DNA from: Microbacterium ureisolvens | Lineage (GTDB): Bacteria; Actinomycetota; Actinomycetes; Actinomycetales; Microbacteriaceae | NCBI RefSeq assembly: GCF_019511645.1 | Contig: NZ_JAEUAX010000008.1 | Coordinates: 62,001 to 126,000, forward strand | DNA length: 64,000 bases | Direction of reading: 5' to 3' | Shown here: positions 37,701-45,134 of the stretch, piece after piece | Numbering within the stretch: position 1 is the first letter of the stretch | How the letters are laid out: the number at the start of each line of letters is the position of its first letter | Notes under the pieces: model-generated | The model's input: the letters and a program-made list of their open reading frames with translations, nothing else | What the model was told of the DNA's origin: nothing | Databases searched by the model: none | Translations under genes and position numbers: made by a program

Positions 37701-37751
37701 GGCCGCCACCGCCCCGGCGGCGGCGAGGCCGGTGATCGCGCCCCGTCGCAT
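31782..37751 (-). CDS. Giant membrane-anchored Ig-like/cadherin-like/FnIII protein
   Basis: A 1,989-residue protein, the longest gene in the window. One N-terminal membrane helix (~residues 7-27), then a ~370-residue region of repeated short strands suggesting a beta-propeller (residues ~35-400). A long series of ~95-residue Ig/cadherin-like modules follows, each marked by NDxDP, VSYxVTDG or TVxVxV motifs. The C-terminal third contains two or three fibronectin type III-like modules and a final ~150-residue Trp-rich region. There is no sorting signal. The extracellular part is probably a sensor or scaffold. The ATG overlaps the kinase stop as TGATG, suggesting coupled expression with the kinase. 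Confidence 0.87.
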   Translation of the reverse strand: MRRGAITGLAAAGAVAATVIGISIVWPGLDAQETPDVDTAVWALQTGDGRRYARVNTAVGELDTVRSISNPDQVVQTGDAAYLFSDSYSTLTRIDAAMPADLDEEALRSSQKTPSGTTEVVTAGDWVAYLTDSGAVHAGRLSSGTSSQLDPFGADDADAPQYTAEAIAVDERGTLFAYSGADGSVLRYDLQAGEVRGRDALDADGLEAPAITAAGDTWAVIDTEDGDVWLRGQDAAVQAPTTGAVVVGAPDPSGTAVYLADDTGLVRVPADGSPMETPLGGGGTVLGTPAQPVAHDGETYAAWLGQGDAGGLLWRSSGTTAPLDYGDQTIGAEQRPVFVASASAVILNDTRSGWAWSVPDGALISSSQDWSLDERPDPAAVPSEEQLQVVLDPKPPVAEPDAFGVRAGALASLPVLMNDHDPNEDVLTIDPASVSGLDPGFGTLSVTDDDQRLAIRVQPGATGSATFSYAVTDGTAANGLTSEPTTVTVTVAGAATDSAPEWCGVERCLVEWPEPEVARGGTVTVPVLPGWVDPEGDPLLLLSVENASGVGSVAATPGGDVVYQHDDAGDGGEQLVELEVTVADTQGLTTVKPLVVKVSPQPQLAAQSFAVTDTVASAITVDVADHVTGTAGTLSLESVRVLDDAAATATAVSGSTAFDFTAKDPGTFRVDFTVTDGVGEATGTARITLLPTDAPAQLATSPVVAFVHPQQDATLEIFDAVSNPTRRVLLLSDVVARADDGATLSVDAVGQNHLRVSGTTADGAAGRLGIVSYVVSDGTEDAGASVEGEATVYLLPPAPELAPIAVDDSVMVRSGSQIDIPVLDNDISPAGGRPTLNPASVRSSSEGALAFASGDLLRYLAPDEPGQYAIEYSVFTTGAPALADTATVRVTVIDAEANRAPSADTLEGRVLSGQSALIEFDDFGTDPDGDVVTLDRIVEQPERGAATVTADGGSILYTSVPGDSGQVSFRYRVVDAFGATADGTVRIGVLDSQANPSPVTFTDYVQVQAGRGNTIRVSPLSNDVDPTLGELRITDIRPDVPATLVDGSENPEYARLGAQIVGADDTTVRIAAGDEPATMSFLYDVESSSGNTGRGLIVVRVVRESVPDFPIVADTNLTVETREDFPRGVDVLTGKVTWSGGDVDDLELSLWGDPDGVSVQGSRLRGALPETTQLIPFAVTGDSAAGEVTSYGFLRVPGDDDLALTLRANAASPEVTELESTTFDMAGLVARPRGAVVELGDDVRASGARAEASCTIESGTVVRYDAGAGAPWVDACQVPVRLGGQEDWTYLSVPIVVRPRDPQPELRPASITVGPGETATFDLANMTTWQLRPDWDGIVYATEHSGTAFGVAQEGSVVTVTGADRAVPGSEEAVLVSVTSHPSVTPARLILRVGAAPSTLPQGGSVVQQCSQAGGSSCTIPVIGAGGEVNPLPRTPLEVVDVRPTGACAGVGFQVASATSIRATWTTDAPGATCTAAFSVRDAQGRVTNAERDGRVLLDLLGYPKAPASITQTAYADGTVTLRVDPGEARSAYPALTGFVVRSGGQEVARCAVDGVCPPIPAPNGEQRTYDAWAVNAVGESKTGVRTVAWAYDAPLAPTSVTAAPVVTGDGAGGIVSLVIDGIEAGETGSLEIASPAGETVRVGVSRNQTRVEVPRFRVGSNTGTIVTVTPYSSYDLPPGLGGSASGAATTVQTNGIGSPLSPQLTLSSVSNGDGTATVTARATAQRNGDGSALRYGIVQDGDRCRVIDGGETASFPGLEDGEEYGFRMCVESWWDEESFGRAEATATVRAQQSGRAPQGWTFVVDGRPNVQAQRADWVIRENPTTTERLPNRNHAEFQGWGSSGSTVFGQDPGIQVRYVHDFWGTATAWSTVTPRAGSAPYQVQANWTVTSCVGGSPLAYRGQSSNAPNGSSAAFTFGNAGLRYYDKQNQLLAHTAGTWEVPVGAVRVEGIAVTVDWSAQGWGLSPVNTTFSATCQPNNGNPDPEPAP

Positions 37752-38890
37752 CAGAGCACCCCCACGGCCATCAGCGCCACGACGACAGCGCCGGCCCCGG
37801 CGACGACCCCCGCCCCGATGCCGATGGCCCAGGGCAGCACGGCGCGCCCGCGCCGGCGGGCCGGCGCGGAGATCTCGGTGTCCTCGTCACGGGCGAGCTG
37901 CGCGACGCCGGTGCCGGCGCGCGCCTTGCGCGTGAGATCGCGCTCCACGTGCGAACGTGCGGGCCCGCGCAGCGCCGAATCCGCGAAATCGACGGGGGCG
38001 GATGCCGGAGACCACTCCGCATCCGGGATCTCGAGCGGCGTCGGCGAGAGGCCGAGCCCCGACTGCACGTCGCGCAGCGCCTCGCCGAAGGCACGGGCGG
38101 AGTCGTAGCGGCGGCCGGGATCCCGGCTCATCGCGGTCGCGAGCACGGCCTGCAGCGACGCGGGGACGTCGGCCCGGGGGATCTCGACGTAGGTGGCGCG
38201 CGCGATGCGCTTGCGCAGCAGCTCCTTGGTGTTCTGGCCGCGCTCGCGGCGCTCGAACGGGCTGTGTCCGGCCAGCAGCGAGTACACCGTGGCGCCGAGG
38301 CTCCACACCTCGCTCGTCACCGTGCCGCTCGTCTGCTCGGCGATGACCTCGGGAGCGCTCCACGGGATCGACATCGCGAGCACCTCCCCACCGCTCTTGC
38401 GCTGCAGCGAGGCCGAGATGCCGAAGTCCGCGAGCACGGGCGTGCCGAACGTGGTGATGAGGATGTTGCTCGGCTTGACGTCGCGGTGGATGAGGCCGGC
38501 GCGGTGCGCCGACTCGAGCGCGCTCGCCATGCGCACGCCGATCGCGAGCACCTCCTCCACGGGGATGCGCTCGACCCGGTACCGCTGCGCGAGAGAGCCC
38601 GGGCAGTACTCCATGACGATGTACGGGCGGCCGTCGGCCGAGATGCTGGCCTGGTAGACCGTGACGATCGAGGGGTGGGCCGACAGGTGCGCGAGGACGT
38701 CGGCCTCGGCATTGAACATGCGCCGCAGCTCCGGGTCGCGCACGTCGCTCGGCATGACCTTCACCGCGACGTTGCGGCGGGGCATGTCCTGCTCGTAGAG
38801 GAACACGTCGGCGAATCCGCCCGAGCCCAGTGGGCGGATGTAGGCGAGTCCCGGAAGGATCGGAGGCGCCGAGGGAAGCCGTGCAGCCAC
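37751..38890 (-). CDS. Membrane-anchored Ser/Thr protein kinase
   Basis: A 379-residue PknB-type (Hanks) kinase. P-loop GSGGFADVF (from residue 22), catalytic Lys44, helix-C Glu62, HRD at 135-137, DFG at 155-157 and APE at 179-181 are all intact, so it should be active. The C-terminus (~residues 345-375) is a membrane helix with no extracellular sensor domain, unlike PknB with its PASTA repeats. The downstream 1,989-residue protein may supply the extracellular part. GTG at 38890 is used because GGGAGG is 7 nt upstream; a GTG two codons earlier is a poorer fit. No PP2C phosphatase is encoded nearby. Confidence 0.93.
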   Translation of the reverse strand: MAARLPSAPPILPGLAYIRPLGSGGFADVFLYEQDMPRRNVAVKVMPSDVRDPELRRMFNAEADVLAHLSAHPSIVTVYQASISADGRPYIVMEYCPGSLAQRYRVERIPVEEVLAIGVRMASALESAHRAGLIHRDVKPSNILITTFGTPVLADFGISASLQRKSGGEVLAMSIPWSAPEVIAEQTSGTVTSEVWSLGATVYSLLAGHSPFERRERGQNTKELLRKRIARATYVEIPRADVPASLQAVLATAMSRDPGRRYDSARAFGEALRDVQSGLGLSPTPLEIPDAEWSPASAPVDFADSALRGPARSHVERDLTRKARAGTGVAQLARDEDTEISAPARRRGRAVLPWAIGIGAGVVAGAGAVVVALMAVGVL

Positions 38891-39061
38891 CAGCACACCT
38901 CCCGCAGTCCGCTACCGTCACACCCATGCCGCCTGAGACGGCAAACCCGGTCATGCTAACAAAACCCACCTCCCGAGAAGCCGCGTGGCGGGCGGGATGT
39001 GGAGAGTGGGAGCGCGTGCGACAGGCCGGCGCCGGACCGTGCCGCAGAGACGGGGCCGGCG

Positions 39062-39754
39062 TCAGTCTAGCCGCGGAGCGTCCCCGGGGTCGTGCGGGTC
39101 GAACGGTGCGTCGAGGGACCGGGTGAGATCGGCGAGCATCGCCTCGATCTGAGGCTCGACGTACTCGGTCACCGCCGCCTGGATGCGCAGGCGATGGTGC
39201 AGCAGGATCGTGCACACCTCGCGGCCCACCATGTTCGCGTAGTCGTCGGCCAGCCCGACCTCCTGGCGCAGCGCCGCCTTGGCCTCCTCGCTGAGCGGGG
39301 GAAGCGCCGGCACGTGCGCGTCGGCCTCCTCGGCGAGACCCGCGATCGTGAACAGGAACGGCGCGCCCGGCACCGGATCGGGGTCCATCGGCAGGCCCTC
39401 GAACTCGGGGTCGAGTCCCTCACCGGGGCGATAGCTGCGCGCCCGGTTGCGCGCGGCCTGCTGGTCGAGCTCGGCCTGCAGCATCGGCAGATTCAGCGCG
39501 GTGTACTCGGCGACCGACCGATCCACGATCGTCTTGATGCGGGTCGACAGGCCGTGCTGCACACCGTGCGGCACGTCGGCGCCGAGGCCTGCGGCCGAGA
39601 GCACCGGCGACCCGAAGCAGCGGCGGCAGGGGGCGGTCCGGCCGTGGTGGGTCGCGGGCTCCCAGCGGGGCACCCACGCGAGCCAGGCGTCCACCGCCTG
39701 GCTGACCTGGGTCTCGAGCGACCGCTCCACGCGTTCCACGCTAGTGCTCGGCAT
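39062..39754 (-). CDS. Conserved hypothetical protein
   Basis: A 230-residue soluble protein of unknown function. It starts MPSTSVERVERSLETQVSQ and contains a short Cys pair (CRRCFGSPV, ~residues 43-51) that could be part of a metal site, a Pro-rich middle segment and a helical C-terminus. I recognise no family. It lies upstream of the kinase gene on the same strand but is separated from it by 171 nt. Confidence 0.7.
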   Translation of the reverse strand: MPSTSVERVERSLETQVSQAVDAWLAWVPRWEPATHHGRTAPCRRCFGSPVLSAAGLGADVPHGVQHGLSTRIKTIVDRSVAEYTALNLPMLQAELDQQAARNRARSYRPGEGLDPEFEGLPMDPDPVPGAPFLFTIAGLAEEADAHVPALPPLSEEAKAALRQEVGLADDYANMVGREVCTILLHHRLRIQAAVTEYVEPQIEAMLADLTRSLDAPFDPHDPGDAPRLD

Positions 39755-39802
39755 TCGTTCTCGCGCGGATTTCCGCGGCTTCCGGCGTCTTTTGCGCCCA
39801 CG

Positions 39803-40381
39803 TCACTCGTCGAACTCGTCCTCCCAGGGCCAGCGTGGGCGGCGCGCGTGGGTCCGCACGAGGGCGATGCCCGACCACGCCGACACGAATGCGGCCGCGG
39901 CGACGACGAGCCCGAACCAGGTCGTGGCGAGCCTTCCCACCACCGCCGTCGCGACGCCGAGGTCGGCGCCGGTGAACACGGCGCCGAACCACACTCCCCC
40001 CAGGTACGCGAGGAAGGTGGCGGCGGTCGTCCACGCCGCACCCCAGTACGACGGATGCTGCGCCCCGGCGCCCGTCCCCGTCCCCGTGCCCGCGGGGGCC
40101 GGGGCGGCGTCGCGGGCGGGGGCCGCGGCATCCGTCCGGTATCCGGCACGAGCGATCGCGGCCCACAGCCCGCCGGCGAACGCGAGGGTCGCGCACACGA
40201 CACCCGCGACCCCGGGAACCTGTCCGAGCCCCGGGGTCGCGATGACGTCCTGCGACGTCGCCAGGCTGGTCATGCCGAGCCCGAAGATCAGGAGCGCGAC
40301 GAAGCCCATCGTCGCGAAGGCCAGGGCGACGGGCGGTCGCACGGGTCCTTGCGACGGTCCCTCCGAACCGTCACCGGCCAT
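39803..40381 (-). CDS. Four-helix membrane protein of unknown function
   Basis: A 192-residue protein with four predicted helices (about residues 19-40, 55-77, 112-133 and 146-168) and a central Gly/Thr-rich loop. The N- and C-termini are probably cytosolic and the C-terminus is acidic (WPWEDEFDE). No known family is recognised. It starts 32 nt after the end of the next membrane gene, so the two may be co-expressed. Confidence 0.68.
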   Translation of the reverse strand: MAGDGSEGPSQGPVRPPVALAFATMGFVALLIFGLGMTSLATSQDVIATPGLGQVPGVAGVVCATLAFAGGLWAAIARAGYRTDAAAPARDAAPAPAGTGTGTGAGAQHPSYWGAAWTTAATFLAYLGGVWFGAVFTGADLGVATAVVGRLATTWFGLVVAAAAFVSAWSGIALVRTHARRPRWPWEDEFDE

Positions 40382-40413
40382 GCCGTCAGCCTACGTCGCG
40401 GAGCGGACGCGAC

Positions 40414-41373
40414 TCACTGCTGAACGAGCTGCGGGCCCGCCTCGAGCGTGCGCTCGTACTCGCGCTGCGCCTCGATGTTGAGCTCCGTGACGCGCCTGCC
40501 CCGCGCGGCGGCCCAGGCTCCGAACCAGATCGTGAGCTCGCGGCCGATGACGAACGCGGCGATCGCGAGCGGCGTCAGCAGCTCGGCCTCGACGAGTTTG
40601 GCGCCCTCGCTGGCCGTGAGATTCCAGAACGGCGCCTGGAACAGGGCGCCCAGGATGTGACCGCCGTAGGCGGCGACGCCGACGAGGATGCCGAAGACGA
40701 CCCACGCACCCCACCTGCCGCGGTTGATGATGGCGCCGAGCAGCCAGAACGCGATGAAGAACACGACGACCGGCACCCACAGCGACCAGGTCGCGAGGGC
40801 CTCGAGGGCGGTCGTGCCGACGTTCGTGCCGGTCACGTCGCCCTTGATCGCGCCGACCCCGAGCCACACGGCGAGGTAGAGCACCGCGAAGGCCACCGCG
40901 GCCAGCAGGCCGATGGCTCCCGCGGCCGCGCGATTGCCCCGCGGACGCGGGGCCTCGGGCGCCTGCACGAAGATCGGCTGCGGGGCTGGCGCGGCGACGA
41001 CCGCGGGCTCGGCGACGACGGGCTCGCTCGGGGTCACCGCGGGCGGTACCACGACGGTGGGCGAATCGTCGGGAGCGGGAGCGGGTGCTGCGGTCGACGT
41101 GTAGCTCAGGGATGCCGCCTCGGGTGAGTCCCACGGGTCGGGCTCCGCCGCCGGCGACTCGGCGGCGGTGGTGGTGGCCTCGGCGGACGCGTCCGCGTGG
41201 GAGGCGGCGGGGGTCTCTGCGGCAGGAGTCTCAGCGGCGGGAGTCTCGGCTGCTCCGGCGTCACGGCGGGCGGCCTCGGCGTCGGCGAGGCCTTCGTTCG
41301 CACGGCCGACGACGTCGTCGACGCCGTGCGGCTCTTCGACGGGTTCGCCGTAGGACGACTTGGGGTCACTCAT
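40414..41373 (-). CDS. Membrane protein with long disordered N-terminus
   Basis: A 319-residue protein. Residues 1-145 are Ala/Pro/Glu-rich, with tandem AAETP repeats (three copies around residue 45), probably disordered and cytosolic. Four membrane helices follow (~150-175, 188-210, 215-237, 255-280), then a short charged tail. The ATG at 41373 is preceded by GAGGAG at 8-nt spacing. The family is unknown; the helix pattern resembles small integral membrane proteins of unknown role. Confidence 0.7.
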   Translation of the reverse strand: MSDPKSSYGEPVEEPHGVDDVVGRANEGLADAEAARRDAGAAETPAAETPAAETPAASHADASAEATTTAAESPAAEPDPWDSPEAASLSYTSTAAPAPAPDDSPTVVVPPAVTPSEPVVAEPAVVAAPAPQPIFVQAPEAPRPRGNRAAAGAIGLLAAVAFAVLYLAVWLGVGAIKGDVTGTNVGTTALEALATWSLWVPVVVFFIAFWLLGAIINRGRWGAWVVFGILVGVAAYGGHILGALFQAPFWNLTASEGAKLVEAELLTPLAIAAFVIGRELTIWFGAWAAARGRRVTELNIEAQREYERTLEAGPQLVQQ

Positions 41374-41487
41374 CGCAGGCACTCCTCACGCAGGGCTCCT
41401 CCCTGCAGAGGCAGAGTAGCCCGCAGTTCCGCGCACACGACGGAGGCGTGCCGGAGGAATCCGCGCCTGCCCCACTACCCTGAGCCC

Positions 41488-42081
41488 ATGGCACCACGGG
41501 CGTTCCGGCTCGCCGCGGCCGCGGCATCCACCCTCCTCGCGTTCGCCCTGCTCACGGCGTGCGCGCCCGACGCACCCTCGGGGGGCGGACTCACCTTCAC
41601 GCCCACGCCGTCGACCTCGTCGTCGGCCTCCGCGAGCGCCACCCCCACACCGACGCCCACCGCCGGCGCCGAGATCCCCGACGACTGCCGCGCGATCCTC
41701 ACCGCCGACGTGCTCGTGGAGCTCGAGGGCGTGCCGCTCAACGACCCCGCCTTCGGCGCGTCCGGGCCGCAGCCGGACGGCAGCCTGGTGTGCGTGTGGC
41801 GCGACCCCGCCGCCGACACGACGGGCCTGGTCACCAAGATCGCCTATATGTCGCGCGGGCCCGCGCTCGACATGCTCAACAAGCTCGTGACCGACGAGGG
41901 CTACACCTGCTACACCCCCGACGGCGGCACCCGCTGCGAGAAGACGTGGCAGAACGAGACGTACCCCGTCACCGACGGACGCACCCTGTTCTGGCGCGAC
42001 GACATCCTCATCGACACGCAGTACTCGCAGCTCGCGCCCACGGGCTACACGGCGGCGGTCGTCGCGAGCATCTTCGGCTGA
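41488..42081 (+). CDS. Secreted lipoprotein of unknown function
   Basis: A 197-residue lipoprotein: signal peptide with lipobox LTAC (acylated Cys25), a Thr/Ser/Pro linker (~30-58), then a small globular domain starting DDCRAIL with paired Cys (CVWRD, CYTPDGGTRC). A -10-like TACCCT lies about 6 nt upstream of the ATG, so the mRNA may be leaderless. The globular domain is distantly similar to that of the neighbouring minus-strand gene, whose stop codon is 22 nt away. Confidence 0.75.
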   Translation: MAPRAFRLAAAAASTLLAFALLTACAPDAPSGGGLTFTPTPSTSSSASASATPTPTPTAGAEIPDDCRAILTADVLVELEGVPLNDPAFGASGPQPDGSLVCVWRDPAADTTGLVTKIAYMSRGPALDMLNKLVTDEGYTCYTPDGGTRCEKTWQNETYPVTDGRTLFWRDDILIDTQYSQLAPTGYTAAVVASIFG

Positions 42082-42103
42082 GTCAGCCCGGGACGGCGCT
42101 GAA

Positions 42104-42718
42104 TCAGCCCCAGACGGCGCGGTCGAGTCGAGGACCGTAGTCCTCCGGATGCCAGTCCGTCTCGACGCTGACGAGCCATAGGCCGTCGCGCAGGGTGTGC
42201 TCCTCGCGCACCGCCCCCCGCGTGCGGTCGCAGACCGTCGCGTCGTCCGACGTGCGGCAGATGAACCCGTCGCCTGCGAGCGCCGCCTCGGCGATCGTGG
42301 CGGCGTCCGCGTCGACCTTCGACAGCGTCGTGACGACGCCGCCCGAGTCGAACCGCCATGTGCACGTCACCAGCACCTCCGGCGCTGCGGCGTCGGCGAA
42401 CGCCGTCGCCTGCGTGGCGGGAGCTGCCATCGACTGGTTGAGCAGCGACCCCTCGCGCCACGTCAGCTCGTTCCACAGGTCGTCGGAGTACAGGGTCCGG
42501 CAATCCACCGCGCCGCCCTCTGCCGCGGTCTGCGCGGGCGTGCGCTCGGGCGTCGCCTCCGGTTGCGGCGCGGTGGCGGCGCGCAGCGTGTCACCGACCC
42601 AGGCGACGGCCACGGGCACCATCGGCAGGGCCAGCCACACGAGCGAGGCGACCACCGCGGCGCACAGCAGCCCGGCGGGCACGGCGATCCACCGGTTGCG
42701 TCCGCCGATCCTCGCCAT
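42104..42718 (-). CDS. Membrane-anchored paralogue-like protein of the neighbouring lipoprotein
   Basis: A 204-residue protein with one N-terminal membrane helix (~residues 10-35) and an extracytoplasmic domain beginning VDCRTLYSDD, then CTWRFDSG and CRTSDDATVC. The Cys and Trp spacing parallels the 41488 lipoprotein. The start with GGAGGTG 8 nt upstream is preferred over the longer frame to 42907. It is convergent with its likely paralogue, with 22 nt between the stops. Confidence 0.75.
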   Translation of the reverse strand: MARIGGRNRWIAVPAGLLCAAVVASLVWLALPMVPVAVAWVGDTLRAATAPQPEATPERTPAQTAAEGGAVDCRTLYSDDLWNELTWREGSLLNQSMAAPATQATAFADAAAPEVLVTCTWRFDSGGVVTTLSKVDADAATIAEAALAGDGFICRTSDDATVCDRTRGAVREEHTLRDGLWLVSVETDWHPEDYGPRLDRAVWG

Positions 42719-42988
42719 GGGGCCCCCACCTCCGTCTCCACGGTAAGCCGGGATCCGCGCTTCGCCGGCTCGGCGCGCGCGCGGCATTCGAGGATGCCGT
42801 GAGGCGCAGCATCCGTCGTTCGCTCTTGCCGCCTCGATGGGAAGGGGCTGTGCAGGATACTCCGCCGCCCGGCAGAGTGCCACCCTCTCTTCACTTCGGG
42901 GCCTCATGACGGACGGTATTGGTCACGGCGGATCCCCGAGGTCCGGCACATCGCCGGTCCGACGCCGCACGTGAGATGGAGGAGGAGC

Positions 42989-43780
42989 ATGTCGACTTAC
43001 GACACCGATCCGTATGCGACCCAGAGCACGGGTACGGGCCAGAGCACGGGCTCAGGCGACATGAAGGAGCGCGTCGTCGACGGCGTCGCCGAGGTGGACG
43101 CCGGTGCCATGTACGTCGCCGGAGTCGCCGGTGACGAGGCCAAGAGCGTCGCGCACGACGCGAAGGACGCCGCTCGCGGGTTCCTCTACGAGGCCCGCAC
43201 GGAACTGTCGGACCAGGCGTCGAGCCAGCAGCGCCGCGCCGCGAGCGCGCTGCGCAGCACGAGCGATGAGCTCACCGGCCTCGCCGATGGCACGGCGACG
43301 GGCTCGGGCGGAATGGCCACCGACGCCGTCCGCGCTTTCGGCCAGCAGACGCGCCGCGTCGCGGACTGGCTCGAGCAGCGCGAACCGGCCGATGTGATCT
43401 ACGAGGTCCGCACGTTCGCGCGGCGGCACACCGGCGCCTTCCTGGCCATCGCCGTGGGAGTGGGGCTTCTCGCCGGCCGGGTGACCAAGGCGCTGGTATC
43501 CGACGCCCACGACGGTGAGCGGCGTGCAGGCGGCACGCTCGGCCAGGGCGGCGCGCGGCCGGCCCTCGTGACGGGCTCGCCGACGACCGCCGGAACCGCT
43601 GCGGCGGGCTACGGAGGAACGGCTGCCGGGGCGGCGACCGTGGGGACGACCGGGTACGCGGGCGACACGCCCATCGGCGACGCGCTCGCGGGCGACCCGC
43701 TGACCACCGGCACGGACCCCGCCGTCACCACCGGCGCAGCAGGAGACGAGTGGTCCGCGACGGGAGAGGGACGACGATGA
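42989..43780 (+). CDS. Small amphipathic membrane-associated protein
   Basis: A 263-residue protein. Its helical N-terminal half (SVAHDAKDAARGFLYEARTEL) resembles the ElaB/YqjD/DUF883-like proteins that coat the membrane, with one hydrophobic segment (~residues 143-163). The C-terminal third is Gly/Thr/Ala-rich and low complexity. AGGAGG is just upstream of the ATG. It overlaps the following Holin-X gene by 4 nt, forming a three-gene envelope operon with the DUF3618 gene. Confidence 0.65.
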   Translation: MSTYDTDPYATQSTGTGQSTGSGDMKERVVDGVAEVDAGAMYVAGVAGDEAKSVAHDAKDAARGFLYEARTELSDQASSQQRRAASALRSTSDELTGLADGTATGSGGMATDAVRAFGQQTRRVADWLEQREPADVIYEVRTFARRHTGAFLAIAVGVGLLAGRVTKALVSDAHDGERRAGGTLGQGGARPALVTGSPTTAGTAAAGYGGTAAGAATVGTTGYAGDTPIGDALAGDPLTTGTDPAVTTGAAGDEWSATGEGRR

Positions 43781-44196
43781 CGGACATGCCCACGCCGTCT
43801 CAGCAGAAGGCGGCCGAGACTTCGCTGGGCGAGCTGGTCGGCGAGGTCTCCCGTGACCTGTCGACCCTGATGCGCAAGGAGCTCGAGCTCGCCAAGGCCG
43901 AGCTCTCGGAATCGGCGAAGCGTGCCGGTGCGGGGGCAGGGCTTCTCGGCGGCGCCGGATACGCGGGGATGATGGCTGTCTTCTTCCTGTCGGTGGCTCT
44001 CTGGTGGGGTCTCGGCGACCTCATCGACAGCCTCGGCTGGTCGGCCGTCATCGTCGCCGTCCTCTGGGGCATCATCGCCGCCATCCTCTACGCCGTCGGG
44101 CGCAACCGACTGAAGACCGTGCAGGGGGCCCCGAAGACGGTGGAGACCGTGAAGGAGATCCCCGACGCGCTCAAGAGAAACCAGGAGAACCGATAA
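43777..44196 (+). CDS. Holin-X (PF07332)-like membrane protein
   Basis: A 139-residue protein with an acidic/basic amphipathic N-terminus (VSRDLSTLMRKELELAKAEL) and two membrane helices (~58-78 and 88-110), the layout of the phage-holin-like superfamily 3 proteins that actinobacteria carry in stress and envelope operons. Despite the family name there is no sign of a prophage. The ATG overlaps the upstream stop by 4 nt. Confidence 0.82.
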   Translation: MTDMPTPSQQKAAETSLGELVGEVSRDLSTLMRKELELAKAELSESAKRAGAGAGLLGGAGYAGMMAVFFLSVALWWGLGDLIDSLGWSAVIVAVLWGIIAAILYAVGRNRLKTVQGAPKTVETVKEIPDALKRNQENR

Positions 44197-44870
44197 TGAG
44201 CAACGCAGATCAGATCCGCGCGGACATCGAGGTGACGCGCGACGAACTGGGCCGGGACGTGGACGCGCTCGCCGACAAGGTCTCGCCGCCGAAGATCATG
44301 GAGCGGCAGAAGACCCGGGTCCGGCAGGTGCTCGGTGACGTCAAGGGTCGCGTGATGGGCGTGGCGGACGACGTCGGCGATTCGGCCTCCTCGGCGGGCC
44401 ACTCCGTCTCAGACGCGATCGGCACCGCCGGCGAGGCGGTGAAGGACCTCCCGCAGAAGGCGCGACGGCAGACGCAGGGCACGCCGCTCGTGGTCGGCCT
44501 CCTCGCGGCCGGAGCGGGTTTCCTCGTCGCGAGCCTCATCCCCACCACCGACGCGGAGAAGCGCTGGAGCACGCAGCTGCGCGACCAGGCGCAGCCGCTC
44601 GTCGACAAGGCGGTGGACAAGGCGAAGGATGCTGCGCAGGAGGTTGCGCAGAACCTCAAGGAGCCGGCGAAGGACGCCGTCGAGCAGGTCAAGGAGTCGG
44701 CCGTCTCCTCGGCGGAGACCGTGAAGGAAGAGGCGCAGAGCACGGCCGAGCGCGTCAAGGAGAACGTCGCGCCCAGCAGCGGCTCGACCGGGATGACCGG
44801 CTCGACGGGCAGCGGGTCCGGTACGGGCACAACGGGTACGACGGACACAACGACGCCCACGCAGTACTGA
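44196..44870 (+). CDS. DUF3618 family protein
   Basis: A 224-residue protein. The DUF3618 signature is at the N-terminus (SNADQIRADIEVTRDELGRDVDALADKVSP). A membrane helix (~residues 93-110) is followed by a charged helical stretch reminiscent of LEA-like repeats (VDKAKDAAQEVAQN) and a Gly/Thr tail. The TAATG overlap with the Holin-X gene indicates coupling. The family is associated with envelope stress in actinobacteria; its exact role is unknown. Confidence 0.85.
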   Translation: MSNADQIRADIEVTRDELGRDVDALADKVSPPKIMERQKTRVRQVLGDVKGRVMGVADDVGDSASSAGHSVSDAIGTAGEAVKDLPQKARRQTQGTPLVVGLLAAGAGFLVASLIPTTDAEKRWSTQLRDQAQPLVDKAVDKAKDAAQEVAQNLKEPAKDAVEQVKESAVSSAETVKEEAQSTAERVKENVAPSSGSTGMTGSTGSGSGTGTTGTTDTTTPTQY

Positions 44871-44899
44871 GCGACGCGGCATCCGTTCCAAACGAAGAC

Positions 44900-44929
44900 G
44901 AAGGGCCCTGGCGGATGCCAGGGCCCTTC
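44900..44929 (+). terminator. Hairpin A, 3' of the DUF3618 gene
   Basis: A perfect 13-bp stem (arm GAAGGGCCCTGGC, loop GGAT), 29 nt past the stop codon. Its arm is identical to that of the hairpin at 48248-48279, so the two flank the HYR protein gene. Confidence 0.75.
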
Positions 44930-45006
44930 CCTCGTCGGTGGGAGCGCGGTCGCCGGCCGCCGAGCGCGGCCGGCGCCCCACCTGAGGAGATCCTGAGCCG
45001 CTTCCA

Positions 45007-45036
45007 TTGCCCTTGGGACTTCACCTCACTTAGAGT
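45007..45036 (+). promoter_or_regulatory. Predicted promoter of the HYR protein gene
   Basis: -35 TTGCCC (45007-45012), 18-nt spacer, -10 TAGAGT (45031-45036), about 100 nt upstream of the ATG at 45135. Confidence 0.5.
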
Positions 45037-45134
45037 CCCCACCGGAGGGGTTTTCGCTGTGGGGGCGAAACACGCTGTTGTGCTCTGACCCATCGTCGAG
45101 CCAGCGACCCGGGCACCATGGGGGAGGTTCGACG

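Noticed and set aside
38891..39061. Short frame upstream of the kinase
   Set aside because: No ribosome-binding site and it overlaps the kinase start; it is likely spacer.
43777..44196. Holin-like gene taken as a prophage sign
   Set aside because: Holin-X-like proteins are common chromosomal genes in actinobacteria; no phage structural or integrase genes are present.
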